DNA of 43,625 bases from a virus (IMGVR_UViG_3300035183_000822:1-43625); one strand, 5' to 3'. Shown: positions 17,401-26,985, counted from the stretch's first letter. Program-made: numbers and translations. The notes: generated by a model from the sequence alone, not told the origin.

Positions 17401-20400
17401 TACTCATCGGTCAGCGCGTCGGAGAACTTAGTGTAGTTCACGAACGCATCGATCGTCATGTTTGTACCCTTGGCTTGGATCAAGCCACGCCAGTAGTTAA
17501 ACTGGGTAACGTCGGCAACGTTGAGCTTGGTAAAATAGTCTTTCTTAGAGAACCCAAGCAGCGCCATGGCGTTCTTGGCCGTCGTTGGTTCGTTAAATGA
17601 GCGCAGCGCATCATAGTAGAGATGTACCTGATCAACGCTGCCCATGATGTTTCTGGCAACGTCGTTCCCCTTCAGCACGAAGCCGCTAAAGGCTGGCTTG
17701 CGCGTCAGCTCCTCTTGCCGTGCATAGCTAAGGTACGCTGACTGCAGCGCTCCACCGAGGAACGGCACAAAGATTGCCGCAGACGCGGGATCATCGCTTA
17801 GGCGCTGGTTGAACAGGATCGCGTGCTCAAACTCATCGTTGAACACGCGCGCAGAGTACATTGGGGTATTTGAGTACACGATGGTCCGGTCATCGGTCCT
17901 GATGACCTGGAGCTGCCGTAGCGGGATTGTTTCCCCAATGACGTCATACGCTGCCTGTTGCGCGTATGCCTCTAAAAAAGCTGGCTCGGTGAAGCGCGAC
18001 AGGATCCCAACGTTGGTTTCAACGTACAGGGCCTTGTAGAAAGGGTTAAAGATGTGGCCTTCGCCAGCGCTCATCCCCGAGTACACGCGGTCGATGAATT
18101 TCTCAACCTCTAGCTGCCAATCCAGGTTGCGGCCAGTTTCCTCATCGGTGATGATGAGGTCCGCCTGGTTAACCCTGAACCCAAGTTCCTCTAGCCGGTC
18201 GACGTACCCGTATACTATGTTGAGCACGTTCTGGATGCCAGTGACGGTGAGCGGCAGCACGTCGGTGACGAGCGCCGTGCGTTGTGTGTACCTGCGCCAC
18301 TCAAGCTGCGAGTGCGCTTTGTTCAAGGCGTAGAATGTTTCATAATCGCCTGCCGTGTTAAGCGCATAGCGCTCGATGGTTGGGTTGAAGCTGTTGTAGC
18401 CTTCAAGCCGGAACACCCAGTCGCTACCATCGGTCTTGGGAATAAAGGCACCGTTGGCGTTGAGCACCCGCGTGCCCATGTCCAGCAGCTGGACGCGGAT
18501 GCCGCTGATCCAGCGCGGGTTGACCTGCTCTGCCCGCTTCAGCAAGATGGAATACGACGTGGTTGGTAGCTGACCCAGCGTGGTTTTAATGATGAGTGAA
18601 TCGGGGCGCATGAGGGCGCCGAACCGGTGCATCAGCCTGAGCTGCCAGCCCCTGAAGGCGTCGCTAACCCCCGAGACGTCGGTGTCGATGGAGTTATACC
18701 GCAGCAGGTTTGTAAACAGCTGGCCCAAGCCAACGAGCTGCTTGGCGGTAGCTGGGAAAAATTCAAAGGTTGGCTGGACTTGGACCATCGGGGTTGAAGG
18801 CCCAGCTGCGCTCCCTGGTGCCACGCACCCTTCACACCCTAGCGCAAGCGGCGTTGGTGGCGGCGCCAGCGGGTCAGGGATATCATCGTGAAACGTTATC
18901 TTGAAGGTGTCCCCAACGCTGAACGGGATGCCAAGATCATCGATCTTCAGGTTAAGTACCTTGTTCGCGGCGTCCTTGATAACGTTGAACGTTGCACCTT
19001 CCTGCACGAGGTTGACGGTTGCCCCGTCGACCTTGACGTAGAAGAAGGTCACGTTATCGGCAACGAACGTGCACTCAAGCTCAAGCTTCCAAGTATGGGT
19101 CCACGCGATCGTGGTGTAAGAAAGGTGCTCAGTTGGGTTGCGCTTAAGAACGAAGTGCAACCGTTCCCCGTGCAACTGGAACGCCGTGTGCGGTAGCGGC
19201 CTGACCAGGTTCCGCTCTAGCCGGACGCCACCCGGGGTAGCCTGGACGTATGTTTCGCCCCAGGCGCGGTCAAGGAAGCGCAGCGGGTCAACCCTAAACG
19301 CGGTCCTAGCTGCGCCGTACGGGTACTCTAGCGACTTCCGCCACACGAGCTCAACCGGCCCCTCATCACCGAACTGGTAACCATCTTGAACTCCCGGTGG
19401 GATGGTGGTCAGGAGCGCGTGGGCGCTCTCCGGCAAGCTGGGCGAAACGTACGGCGGCAACAACTGGTCAGTGTTTGGGTTAACGCATAGCTTTAGCCCC
19501 GGCCTTGCGGTCTGGATATCGTTCCACATCGTGTTTGACCACGGCCGCGCGGGCAGGCCAGAGTACAAGCCATCCCAGGTAGCCGGGAAGAGCGCCAGGT
19601 CAGCGGCGGCCTTGGTGGGGTAGTTCAGGAGCCGCCAGGGCTCTAGGTCAGGGCGGCTAGTTGGCAGGGTTAACCCTGGCTGGTCAAAATAGTCAAGGTA
19701 GATCTTGTGCCACCTTGCGGTTCCAGGCGTGACGCCTGGGATAACGGCGAGGTGGTAGTTCCAGGTGAAAGCATCGCCGGCAACGTAGTTGGACGCGTAC
19801 GTGTCATAGCCGTACTTCATGCTGAAGCGGGCGAGCTCTTGCTGCTGCTCATCAGCGCTGGCTGGCTGGCTAGCTTTGGCTAGCACGTTGTACGTCAGCG
19901 GGAGCAGCGCCCTGGCTGGGTGCACGCTTTGGTAGAGCAGCTGCTCAACGGCGAGCACCAGGCTGTTCTGGATAGCCGTTACGTCAAGCTGCTTCCACAG
20001 CGAGGCTAGCGGCGTGATGGTATCAAGGACCCACGTGCTGGTTAGCGGGTCCCACACGTAGAGCTGGTTTGTGCTGCGCTTGTACCAAAAATCGCCAGCA
20101 TTGCCAGTTGCTGGCGGAGTAGCTCCATCTGAGACCACGTCAAAGATGAAGACCTCAAGGGTGACCGTGTTTTGCCACAGCTGGCGGGCATAGGGAAAAT
20201 ACAGCGGCGGGACAGGCACCGTGGTGCTGAAGATGCCTGGCGTGCTGCTGCCGTCGCTGCGCTTTCTTGGCGTGGTGATGAGCGCGTGGGTGAACGCTGG
20301 ATCGTTCTGCACCACCGGTAGCCGGTGGCCATCGTGGTACACGATGACGTTGATGTTCAGCTCATGGTCGAGCTCAACCCGCGGCACCTCAGGCGGCACT

Positions 20401-23108
20401 AGCCCCATCATCGGCAGCGTGATGGGCCAATTAGGAACCAGCGCGGTGGTGTCCCCAAAGATCAAGCGGAGGTTAACGTCCTCAGCCCGGCGCGCTTTGT
20501 AGGCGGCAAGCAGCCGCTGGATCCTGGGATCTGCTGGGTTAATGGTAGTGATCGGGATAGCCTCAACGTTGGTAAGGTAAGTGCCTAGCTCCTCGACCAC
20601 AAACCGCTCAACGCTAGCGCTAGCTACTCGGTACTGCTGCTCAGCGAAGTCCAGCACCCCAAGCGGCGACATGCTCGGTTGGATGAGCATGGAGAGCAGC
20701 AGCGGGAAGTTGCTGTCAAACTCGCGGATCGAGCCACCTAGCCCGACGTCTGGCGTCAGCGTGTAGTAGTTGTTGCGGCCGAACGAGGTGCCGCTAAAGC
20801 CGTCTTGGGCCCGAATGATGCTCCTAAAGTGGTTTAGCAGGTCGCCGAAGTTGAGCTCAGGCAGGAGCTCGCGCTGCAGGTTCTGAAACAGCCTGGCGGG
20901 CGTTAGCCATACGCCGGTTTCCACGCCGTCATCCAGGCGGTCCTGCGCTGGGCCACCAGCGTAGGTCACGACCTGCCCGCTTGGCAGCTTCTTCACGTAG
21001 CGCGGCGCCGCGCGGTTGCGGACCGTGAACGTAAACCGCTCGCCCTGGACGAAGGGGTTAAGCCCTGGGTTAACCGTTAGCGTTAGCTCTTCCAGGACGG
21101 TGAAGGGCGTGCTCAGGGTTGCGGGCGCGGTGGCCGTAACCGTGCCGCTCCTGGTGCCCACAACCTCGAAGGTGGTAGGGGTTAGCGCGGTGACCGTCCA
21201 CGTCTGGTTATCCGCCAGCGGGTCCAGCAGGACGGTGAGCGTGCCCTTGTTGGCACCGCCCTGAAACGTGATCGGGCCGTGCTGCGGGCCGACTGGCCCA
21301 GGCCACCACACGGTTCTCAGCTGCCCAGCCTGCTTGTAGAACAAGAGGCGCTCGGCCTCATCGGTGATGCCGAGCCCAAACACGTAGTCAGCGTTCTCAG
21401 TTACCTTAACCCGCCGCAGCAGCACCGGGTCGATCGGGTAATCTGGGTCCTCGACGTAGAAGAACGTAGCGCTTACCTTCTTGGCGTGGGTGCCGTCGTA
21501 CCTGAAGAGGTCAAACAGCGGGGGCTGGTTAAAGCGCGTCTTCCGGAACGAGCCGCTGATGGTTCCTGGGGTCTCAGTTGGGAGCCCGCTCGCGGTGTAC
21601 CTATTGAGCTGCAGGTCAGGAAGGTACTCAAGGATCGGCCTGGTCGCTTGGACAGCCTGCTTGATGTCTAGAAAGTTGTCCGCTAGCAGCTCATCGCGGT
21701 GGTACCAGAAGTTGTACTCCTGCCAATCGTTGGTTGGGCGGGCATCCTCAGCGACTAGCCCGTTGTCAACGAAGATTAGCGGGTCAGTTCCCAGGTTGAG
21801 CGTGGGGTTCGGCGCGAGCGTAAAGAGCTTCCCAGCGTTGGTCTGCCCGTTCCTGACATAGACCTCAACCCCTTGGGCAAGCTTGGCGGAGGTATCGGCA
21901 TCGCTAGCGCGCTTCCACTTAGCCGCGCTAAAGACGTAGATGCCGTTCTGTGCTGGGTTTGCCTGTTGCCAGACCAAGATTCGGTCGCCATCCTTTGGCC
22001 GCACGCCGTTGGCCACGGTCGCCTGGTCGATGAACGTACGGTTGGCGATCGAGGAGACGTTCTTGATGAACCCCTTGTTAGCCCCTGGCGCGTTGATCGA
22101 TGGCGCTGCGGAGATCTGGATGCTGCTGGTAAGGTGGATGATGCTGATCTCGAACCACTCCCCGGCGACAAATGGGGTATTACCGCTCACCAGGGTAAAC
22201 TCGACCAGGGGCTCTAGCGTTGAGTTTGCATCGCCAACCGAGTCAGGCTCAACGATGAAGAAGCGTCGCTGGCTGCCAGGTACCGGGTTAAAGGGCACGG
22301 TAACCGTGTTCTCAGTGTTAGGACCCAACGTGTAGTAGCGGTCGTCGCCGCCGAGCTGAACCGACGGGCCAATTTGGCCGTCGCCCAGCAGGTCTTGGTT
22401 TGTGGGGTTACGGTCCCAGATGATGAAGGCGGTTCGGTTTTCTGGCAGCTTCCAGTTATCGCTCGTTGCCGAGATCGTAAAGGTGTTGATGCTGGTAAAC
22501 GTGATCGTGAAGCGTTCGCCAGCGATTGAGCCATCGAGGTTGGTGATGCCGGGACGGTCAGCACCCCAGAGCGCGAGCGTGCGGCCAGCCTCGACGGCCC
22601 AGTCAACCGACAGCTTCTTCCTGTCAGTGGCTGGTGGGCGCTTCATCACGTAATACTCAGGCGCCGCGGCCGGGTTCCAGCTCATCTTGGCCCGGCTATC
22701 CTTTAGCTGAGGGCCAACCCAGTAGTAGCTCGCATAGTTGATGAACCGATCGAGGTCAATCGGGGGCGCGAAGTTTAGCCACTGCTCCGCCAGCACCTCA
22801 CGCAGGCGGTCAACGTCGCAGCCAAGCGCCTTTAGCCGGTTCACCAGGTCAGCGAAGACGTATGCGTTCTCGACGGTTGAGGTCTTGACGTAGGCGGCCG
22901 GGACCAGCGCGTTCAGTTCCCGGTCTAGGTCAGGCGCCTGGATCTCAGCGGTCGACTGGAGGTTGTCCTTCTTTCCAACTTCCCCGGCAACAAAAACCGT
23001 GCGCTCCTCTGACAGGAAACGGTTAAAAAGGTTGGCAACCAAGCTATCAAGGGTCTCGTTCTTGAGGCCGCTTGGGAGCAGCTTGGTAAGGTCAAGCTTT
23101 TGCTTCAT
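14406..23108 (-). CDS. Giant baseplate/tail structural protein (2,900 residues)
   Basis: The longest gene here, fully open for 8.7 kb. The N-terminus (MKQKLDLTKLLPSGLKNETL) precedes helical segments and YASYYWVGPQLKDSRAKMSW near residue 130. Residues ~369-447 hold a module (DRILVW, NGIYVF, RASDAD, LGTDP) shared with the 833-residue tail fibre. Several short beta units follow the pattern P-F-x-x-G-x-x-F-x-(I/V), such as TPFVAGEWFEIS and NPFVQGERFTFTV. The middle is helical (around LLPELNFGDLLNHFRSII). The C-terminal third includes RDFTLRDDPEGINLK and an acidic end. It follows the gp6-like gene, the place where T4 has gp7 and other wedge genes, so it may take over several wedge or fibre-attachment roles. 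A late-type promoter lies about 35 bases upstream. I do not recognise a named family. Confidence 0.7.
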   Translation of the reverse strand: MKQKLDLTKLLPSGLKNETLDSLVANLFNRFLSEERTVFVAGEVGKKDNLQSTAEIQAPDLDRELNALVPAAYVKTSTVENAYVFADLVNRLKALGCDVDRLREVLAEQWLNFAPPIDLDRFINYASYYWVGPQLKDSRAKMSWNPAAAPEYYVMKRPPATDRKKLSVDWAVEAGRTLALWGADRPGITNLDGSIAGERFTITFTSINTFTISATSDNWKLPENRTAFIIWDRNPTNQDLLGDGQIGPSVQLGGDDRYYTLGPNTENTVTVPFNPVPGSQRRFFIVEPDSVGDANSTLEPLVEFTLVSGNTPFVAGEWFEISIIHLTSSIQISAAPSINAPGANKGFIKNVSSIANRTFIDQATVANGVRPKDGDRILVWQQANPAQNGIYVFSAAKWKRASDADTSAKLAQGVEVYVRNGQTNAGKLFTLAPNPTLNLGTDPLIFVDNGLVAEDARPTNDWQEYNFWYHRDELLADNFLDIKQAVQATRPILEYLPDLQLNRYTASGLPTETPGTISGSFRKTRFNQPPLFDLFRYDGTHAKKVSATFFYVEDPDYPIDPVLLRRVKVTENADYVFGLGITDEAERLLFYKQAGQLRTVWWPGPVGPQHGPITFQGGANKGTLTVLLDPLADNQTWTVTALTPTTFEVVGTRSGTVTATAPATLSTPFTVLEELTLTVNPGLNPFVQGERFTFTVRNRAAPRYVKKLPSGQVVTYAGGPAQDRLDDGVETGVWLTPARLFQNLQRELLPELNFGDLLNHFRSIIRAQDGFSGTSFGRNNYYTLTPDVGLGGSIREFDSNFPLLLSMLIQPSMSPLGVLDFAEQQYRVASASVERFVVEELGTYLTNVEAIPITTINPADPRIQRLLAAYKARRAEDVNLRLIFGDTTALVPNWPITLPMMGLVPPEVPRVELDHELNINVIVYHDGHRLPVVQNDPAFTHALITTPRKRSDGSSTPGIFSTTVPVPPLYFPYARQLWQNTVTLEVFIFDVVSDGATPPATGNAGDFWYKRSTNQLYVWDPLTSTWVLDTITPLASLWKQLDVTAIQNSLVLAVEQLLYQSVHPARALLPLTYNVLAKASQPASADEQQQELARFSMKYGYDTYASNYVAGDAFTWNYHLAVIPGVTPGTARWHKIYLDYFDQPGLTLPTSRPDLEPWRLLNYPTKAAADLALFPATWDGLYSGLPARPWSNTMWNDIQTARPGLKLCVNPNTDQLLPPYVSPSLPESAHALLTTIPPGVQDGYQFGDEGPVELVWRKSLEYPYGAARTAFRVDPLRFLDRAWGETYVQATPGGVRLERNLVRPLPHTAFQLHGERLHFVLKRNPTEHLSYTTIAWTHTWKLELECTFVADNVTFFYVKVDGATVNLVQEGATFNVIKDAANKVLNLKIDDLGIPFSVGDTFKITFHDDIPDPLAPPPTPLALGCEGCVAPGSAAGPSTPMVQVQPTFEFFPATAKQLVGLGQLFTNLLRYNSIDTDVSGVSDAFRGWQLRLMHRFGALMRPDSLIIKTTLGQLPTTSYSILLKRAEQVNPRWISGIRVQLLDMGTRVLNANGAFIPKTDGSDWVFRLEGYNSFNPTIERYALNTAGDYETFYALNKAHSQLEWRRYTQRTALVTDVLPLTVTGIQNVLNIVYGYVDRLEELGFRVNQADLIITDEETGRNLDWQLEVEKFIDRVYSGMSAGEGHIFNPFYKALYVETNVGILSRFTEPAFLEAYAQQAAYDVIGETIPLRQLQVIRTDDRTIVYSNTPMYSARVFNDEFEHAILFNQRLSDDPASAAIFVPFLGGALQSAYLSYARQEELTRKPAFSGFVLKGNDVARNIMGSVDQVHLYYDALRSFNEPTTAKNAMALLGFSKKDYFTKLNVADVTQFNYWRGLIQAKGTNMTIDAFVNYTKFSDALTDEYWAYKLAEYGDAREKSNPEIKLNVTDVSQRYAQFQFYTQTAPAPLPLYTLIESSDDERWFSINDLGKGLKFEAKPITEVVNANALPSYPAYIRLQNIYHNGDGASPTVTPGGATVIGANLLKVTAPGTYTVSGYTWLNPTKFSPLKLIDYVNKVVIKEISLWHPAIGLHAPEPLQVINIIGSDDPALYNYALKQVNNQNYHTTKPWAQREVGRVWWDTSNLGYIPYYDAQVFPDRQERQARWGKLAEWASVDVYEWIEATVPPNEYDAKAAAEQGRSDIPVQQRASGRAARQQLYARERSVSIRPIAWSKAAVGSPVSHPSFGPAELMRVYNVGGAIYADAGRAAAINLIAGRRFGGWVLGNVVLGVPDKPVGEVIINDELVYNIGSSAQLSAPVYGVSTLLTVALVPLPTGAMGHSIGQLQLSSRSTGAGANYYARLSDAGGSFEDVELQDWEGPVGELLHLDFRDFGVRLVLTKAVAAPITAASLATELDGILQDVYVREGVRYTEVLPLPLTPFNAFINDPLDPDYATVDQEWRTWTVPSQAELSVDLVPPRNSWKPYVGDWLPTNVTSEVVALMKEPALTLRTGEKVERYRSTWSDWQLLQNVKLEKISDGATQVTFLKSEFISVPAEEIDTNRLQVFVNGVQLNPNPRFGYVVGFDVLANQPMVQVVNVVPEGASVLLIYRAPQPTAAQLAFDPAVEDDPEVQVQYRKDYQYTQLEVRDEIGNVVGKRYYFWVADKVTAGANKNMSIQQAARLLKDGPDTYALLARALVSSGKAAFDSCAIAGLRRYVTKNNAYKLRFLRDFTLRDDPEGINLKNTHTEWTLLRRNQLSRIPKQLWDKLTDAAAGVDAGGNPVPSQARIDYDEKYGTNLRFGFGQGQIFADTELVRASITNTILNTKLTIKVGNTVITDYITALDRSKSGEWFKDPTAARATMDLIWATARARQINEIFFEALEDALANNYEMTDIFKTSFITVQSSTKPESVTSGELEDDIF

Positions 23109-23141
23109 TGATTAGTCGGCGCGCTGGTGGTCCTTTACCCA

Positions 23142-23149
23142 TATTTACT
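23142..23149 (-). promoter_or_regulatory. Possible late promoter AGTAAATA
   Basis: The minus strand reads AGTAAATA, matching TATAAATA at six of eight bases, including all of TAAATA. It lies between the gp6-like stop and the giant gene's ATG, 33 bases before it. The hairpin just upstream of it (about 23157-23178 on the minus strand, CTCC/GGAG core) might be a weak terminator, but it has no U-run. Confidence 0.45.
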
Positions 23150-23180
23150 TAAAGGCACCAACTCCCCGGAGTGGGGGCCC

Positions 23181-26100
23181 TTATCGCTGCCGCAGCACCG
23201 TTGGCGTCAAGGCGTCGACGAGCTCAACGTCGCTCACGGTCGCGCAGGACTGGAGGATCTCGTCAAGCCCAGCCTCTACCGTAAACAGGGACCCAAAGGA
23301 GTTGACCGAGTAGGTTGGCACTAGCACGACCGAGGCAATGTGCCCCGCGAGGCGCTGGTGGATCAGGGCGATCAGCTCGGTCGCGTAGAACGTGTCCCCG
23401 AAGTCCCAGTTCTGGATGTCAAAGAAGGCGTTGATGACCGCGATGACCTCGGCCTTGATCCGCTCGTTGGACATGGTCGTGGTAGGCTGCTTCACAACCC
23501 TGAACTTGGCCCGCAGGGGAGCATCGGCCAAGGCGCCAAACAGCAGCTTGATCCGGCCAGGGTGCAGCACCACCGTGTCCGATAGCATCTTGTTCTTCAG
23601 CAGGTAGCCGTACGCGGTCCTCAGCTCAAGCGGCGTTGGGGGCGTCGGCGGCGTTGTCGTTTGGCCACGGATGAAGCTCTGCAGGGCGGTGTAATAGCCC
23701 CGCGTCATGATGAACGCGTCGTGGATGTTCGTGACCGACGGGTCGATGAGGTTCGTGTTGGGGCTAAAGTGCTGCCACATAAAGTCTAGCCCCTGGTTCG
23801 CGTTGCAGACCGATTGGCTGAGGTTTGCATCGTACAGCGCTGGCGGCGGCACGCGCCGGCGGCGCCCAAGATAGTATGGGGTGCCGTCAATCACGTGATA
23901 GTTGAGCGAGATGAAGCTGCCTTGTTCAAAGTTGAACTGGACTGACTGGTACGTCACCCACGCGTCGTCGTAGTTATCGACATCGAACGGCAGCACGTCA
24001 AACCCAGTCTCTACCTGATAGTCCGTGCACGAGAGGTAGCCAGCAAAGGTCGGGTTGCTCGGGTTGGTGTTATCGATAAGGAAGAACTGGAAGGCGCCGC
24101 GCGAGAAGTCCAGGAACTGGAGGATGTTGTCAGGCAACCCGTCGCCGGCCGTGGTAAACCCGGTGGTGTCCGTCGGTAGCACCTCTAGCTGGTTGAAGTT
24201 AATGTTGCCATCGGCATCCTGCACGAAGCCAACGACGTCATACACGTCGTTCTGCAGCAGTGGCAGGCCATCGGGGTCAAGGTTTGAGCGAAGCACGCTC
24301 AGCTTATCGTAAACCGGCTTCTTCGTCTGCGGGTCAATGATCTGCGTTGTCTGGTTAAACCAGAACTTCGTGGTCGGGCTCTCGGCCACCAGGCGCATGT
24401 TGCGGTAAAAGACTCGCCAAGACTTGACGTTGCCGATGGTGTCATAGTCAGCAGCTACCAGGATCAGCCAGCTGTTGACGGGGTCGTTCGGGTCAAAGTT
24501 GAGCACCTGCGCCAGCGTCGGCTTACCGCCGCTGCTGAGGTCGATGTTGTAAGTGGGGTTGGATAGCTCGCTTGGTGAGATGATTTGCCACCACCCCTTC
24601 AGGTTGGCCTTTTTAGCGCCGCTGATGTCCCGGACGGTTGTCTCCCAGTTGGCGCCGTTCTTCTTTAGCTCAACGATGAACGCGTCACCTGGCTCAAAGC
24701 TGGTTGTTCCCTGCTCAACCCTAAAGTTGATCGGTGCCTTCGGGTTCTGCTGCAGGTAATATTGGTTAGTTGACAGCAGGCTGTAGCTTGGGAGCCGGCC
24801 GCGCAGGTTAGAGATGACCGTGAAGGTCGTGCGGTCGTCCTGAAGCTCGATGGTAAACACCTCGATGCGCTTAGGATACTGCGTCAGCGCGTGCGCAGGG
24901 GCAATGGTAACCGGCCCGTAGTTTGCGTCGATGTTGTTGGTGTCTGCTAGCCAGATCCGACCGTTTCCCAAGGCCGCCATGAACCGGTTAAAGCGGAGCC
25001 CAAAGTAGCTCGAGGCGCTTGTCGTTTGCAGCCCGGAGCCAACGTCCCCTGGCGGGTAAGTGTTAACGCCGTCGATGGTGCGCGGCAACGTGTCATCATA
25101 GAGCTTTCCATCGTCTTCGGGAACCAAGATCGGGTCAGGGATGATGCCGTGCCTCACGCCGCCGATCGTGACGAAGCCAAGTGGCTCACCGTACCAGTGC
25201 CCGTCAAGGTTGGCCTGGATCGCGCTCTTCTCGGTCAAGGACCCGGCTGTCACGTCGCTTGGCGACAGCGAGCTGCCATACGGCGTCACGTTGGTTCCGT
25301 TTAGCTTCTTGTACAGGCTTTGGTTGTCCTCGATGAACCTAGTGCGGGGGTTGGAGATGATGCCGTACCCGTCCTCCACCATGTCCGAGATGTAGTTCAG
25401 CGCGTTGAACACGCCGAACTTCGACAGCAGCGGCTCAATGACCGCGTCGATGAGACCCTTAGCTGAGGTAGCTGTTTCCAGCGCACCGAGCGAGATGTCA
25501 TAGAACATCACCAGGTCATCGCCAAACAGCTTGATGTTCTGGTAGTTGCCAGATGCATCGTTCCACTCGATGTACTTCGGCTGCCCGGCAAAGGTCCGGT
25601 TGATGGTCTTTAGCCGCAGGATGGTTGGGTCCTTCAGCATGAAGGTGTTATAGTCCTGCGCGTTAACCATCCGGTTCTGGGCGTAATAGGTGGCTGGCGC
25701 GGCTTGACGGATCTGCTCGGCTGTCTCGGAAGCAGCGTTATTGGTGAGTGGTGAGGTCAACGAGAACGTGCAGCTGAACGTTTGCGGCTGCCCGCTAGCG
25801 TTCTTGTAGCTGAAGGCCATCGGCTGGTTCAGCACGGCACCGCGCTCGATGGTAATGTTCTGGTTCAACGAAACGCGCGCCCAGATCTGGAAGTTGCCAA
25901 CCGGGGCATCGCTGAAGTTGTTGTCACCGAACAGCAGGGCTACACGGTCGTTCTCTAGCGTTTCGACCTCAAACTTCTTGCGCGTTGAGCTGTCATCGTT
26001 GAAGAACAGGTTCTGCTCGTTCAGCGATTCAACCCGCTTCCAGACCTCGATGATGTTCTGGAGGTCGTCAACCCGGTAGACCCAGATGTCAGTATCATTG

Positions 26101-26939
26101 ATGTTGGCCGCGTCTAGCTCCAGGCGCCTGTTCTCGGTGGGCTCCAGGATGGTGTAATCCGTCCTGGTTAGCGTGCCCTGCTTGATGAACAGCAGGAACC
26201 CGGTGTAGTCAGACGAATCGCCCCGCCCATCGCTAGCGTACAAGAGGTTTAGCTGCGAGTTAAGGTCGGGCGCCCGCTCGAACGGCCCGTTCTCGTCAAG
26301 GTCCGCCGGCACAACCTCTAGCGGAGCCCTGGTGCCAGTTGATGGGGTAAACGAGAAAACGCCGTTGGTGAACGTGCCGACGTCGTTGTTGAACGTGTAC
26401 AGCTGCAGCAGCACGTCATTGACCTGGAAGGACTTTTGCGGTTGACCGAACTTCGACGTCATGACCTTGTTCATGACCAGGAAGAACTGCTCCTTCCAGT
26501 TCGGGTTGTTGGGGTCGTTCCAGGTAATCGAGACGTTAGCAAGGTTGTTGCCAAGCGAGTCGACCACGGTCTCAGTGGTTCGGACGGTGGTTAGCTTAAC
26601 TAGCCCCCTTGCCGGGATGTTGCGGCTCGCGCGGTAGGACACCAGCCTCGCCAGGCGCAGGACGGACTGCTTGCGCTGGGCCGTAGTGATGAAGTTCTCG
26701 TGGGCTGCCAGGTCGATCCGGTAAGCTAGCTGCTCGGCTACGTACGCGAAGAGCTCAAGGATGGCGATCAGCTCGGAGCTCTCGATGAAGTCGTTAAAGC
26801 TCTCAGCGTAGTAGATCTTGAGGTACTGGAGCAGCGACTCCTTTACCGTATCATAGTCATATGACGTAAAGTTGATCTGGGTAAAGGCGTCATAAACCTT
26901 GTCCCAGGTCTCGGCTGCGTACGTGTTTCGGATGGTCAT
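23181..26939 (-). CDS. 6: Baseplate wedge protein, T4 gp6-like (baseplate J family)
   Basis: A 1,252-residue protein. The first ~150 residues match the start of T4 gp6-type wedge proteins: a helix with SFNDFIESSELIAILELFAY, then EQLAYRIDLAAHENFITTAQ, RKQSVLRLARLVSYRASRN and the beta segment IPARGLVKL. Further on are VALLFGDNNFSDAP (cf. the FG-G segment of baseplate J proteins) and a region with PATYYAQNRMVNAQDYNTFM, characteristic of gp6-like proteins. gp6 forms the inner wedge ring that closes around the hub. T4 gp6 has 660 residues, so this one is about twice as long, with extra beta-rich domains in the second half. Shine-Dalgarno AAGGG lies six bases before the ATG. The gp25-like gene is just upstream, as expected for wedge partners. 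Confidence 0.85.
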   Translation of the reverse strand: MTIRNTYAAETWDKVYDAFTQINFTSYDYDTVKESLLQYLKIYYAESFNDFIESSELIAILELFAYVAEQLAYRIDLAAHENFITTAQRKQSVLRLARLVSYRASRNIPARGLVKLTTVRTTETVVDSLGNNLANVSITWNDPNNPNWKEQFFLVMNKVMTSKFGQPQKSFQVNDVLLQLYTFNNDVGTFTNGVFSFTPSTGTRAPLEVVPADLDENGPFERAPDLNSQLNLLYASDGRGDSSDYTGFLLFIKQGTLTRTDYTILEPTENRRLELDAANINDTDIWVYRVDDLQNIIEVWKRVESLNEQNLFFNDDSSTRKKFEVETLENDRVALLFGDNNFSDAPVGNFQIWARVSLNQNITIERGAVLNQPMAFSYKNASGQPQTFSCTFSLTSPLTNNAASETAEQIRQAAPATYYAQNRMVNAQDYNTFMLKDPTILRLKTINRTFAGQPKYIEWNDASGNYQNIKLFGDDLVMFYDISLGALETATSAKGLIDAVIEPLLSKFGVFNALNYISDMVEDGYGIISNPRTRFIEDNQSLYKKLNGTNVTPYGSSLSPSDVTAGSLTEKSAIQANLDGHWYGEPLGFVTIGGVRHGIIPDPILVPEDDGKLYDDTLPRTIDGVNTYPPGDVGSGLQTTSASSYFGLRFNRFMAALGNGRIWLADTNNIDANYGPVTIAPAHALTQYPKRIEVFTIELQDDRTTFTVISNLRGRLPSYSLLSTNQYYLQQNPKAPINFRVEQGTTSFEPGDAFIVELKKNGANWETTVRDISGAKKANLKGWWQIISPSELSNPTYNIDLSSGGKPTLAQVLNFDPNDPVNSWLILVAADYDTIGNVKSWRVFYRNMRLVAESPTTKFWFNQTTQIIDPQTKKPVYDKLSVLRSNLDPDGLPLLQNDVYDVVGFVQDADGNINFNQLEVLPTDTTGFTTAGDGLPDNILQFLDFSRGAFQFFLIDNTNPSNPTFAGYLSCTDYQVETGFDVLPFDVDNYDDAWVTYQSVQFNFEQGSFISLNYHVIDGTPYYLGRRRRVPPPALYDANLSQSVCNANQGLDFMWQHFSPNTNLIDPSVTNIHDAFIMTRGYYTALQSFIRGQTTTPPTPPTPLELRTAYGYLLKNKMLSDTVVLHPGRIKLLFGALADAPLRAKFRVVKQPTTTMSNERIKAEVIAVINAFFDIQNWDFGDTFYATELIALIHQRLAGHIASVVLVPTYSVNSFGSLFTVEAGLDEILQSCATVSDVELVDALTPTVLRQR

Positions 26940-26974
26940 TGGCTGGCTGCCCTTGCCGGGTGGTCAGTTCTTGG

Positions 26975-26982
26975 TATTTAGC
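26975..26982 (-). promoter_or_regulatory. Possible late promoter GCTAAATA for the gp6-like gene
   Basis: The minus strand reads GCTAAATA, in the 46-base gap before the gp6-like gene. Its last base is 36 bases before the ATG. The same eight bases recur at 37263 on the plus strand, also in front of a gene. Confidence 0.5.
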
Positions 26983-26985
26983 TTG

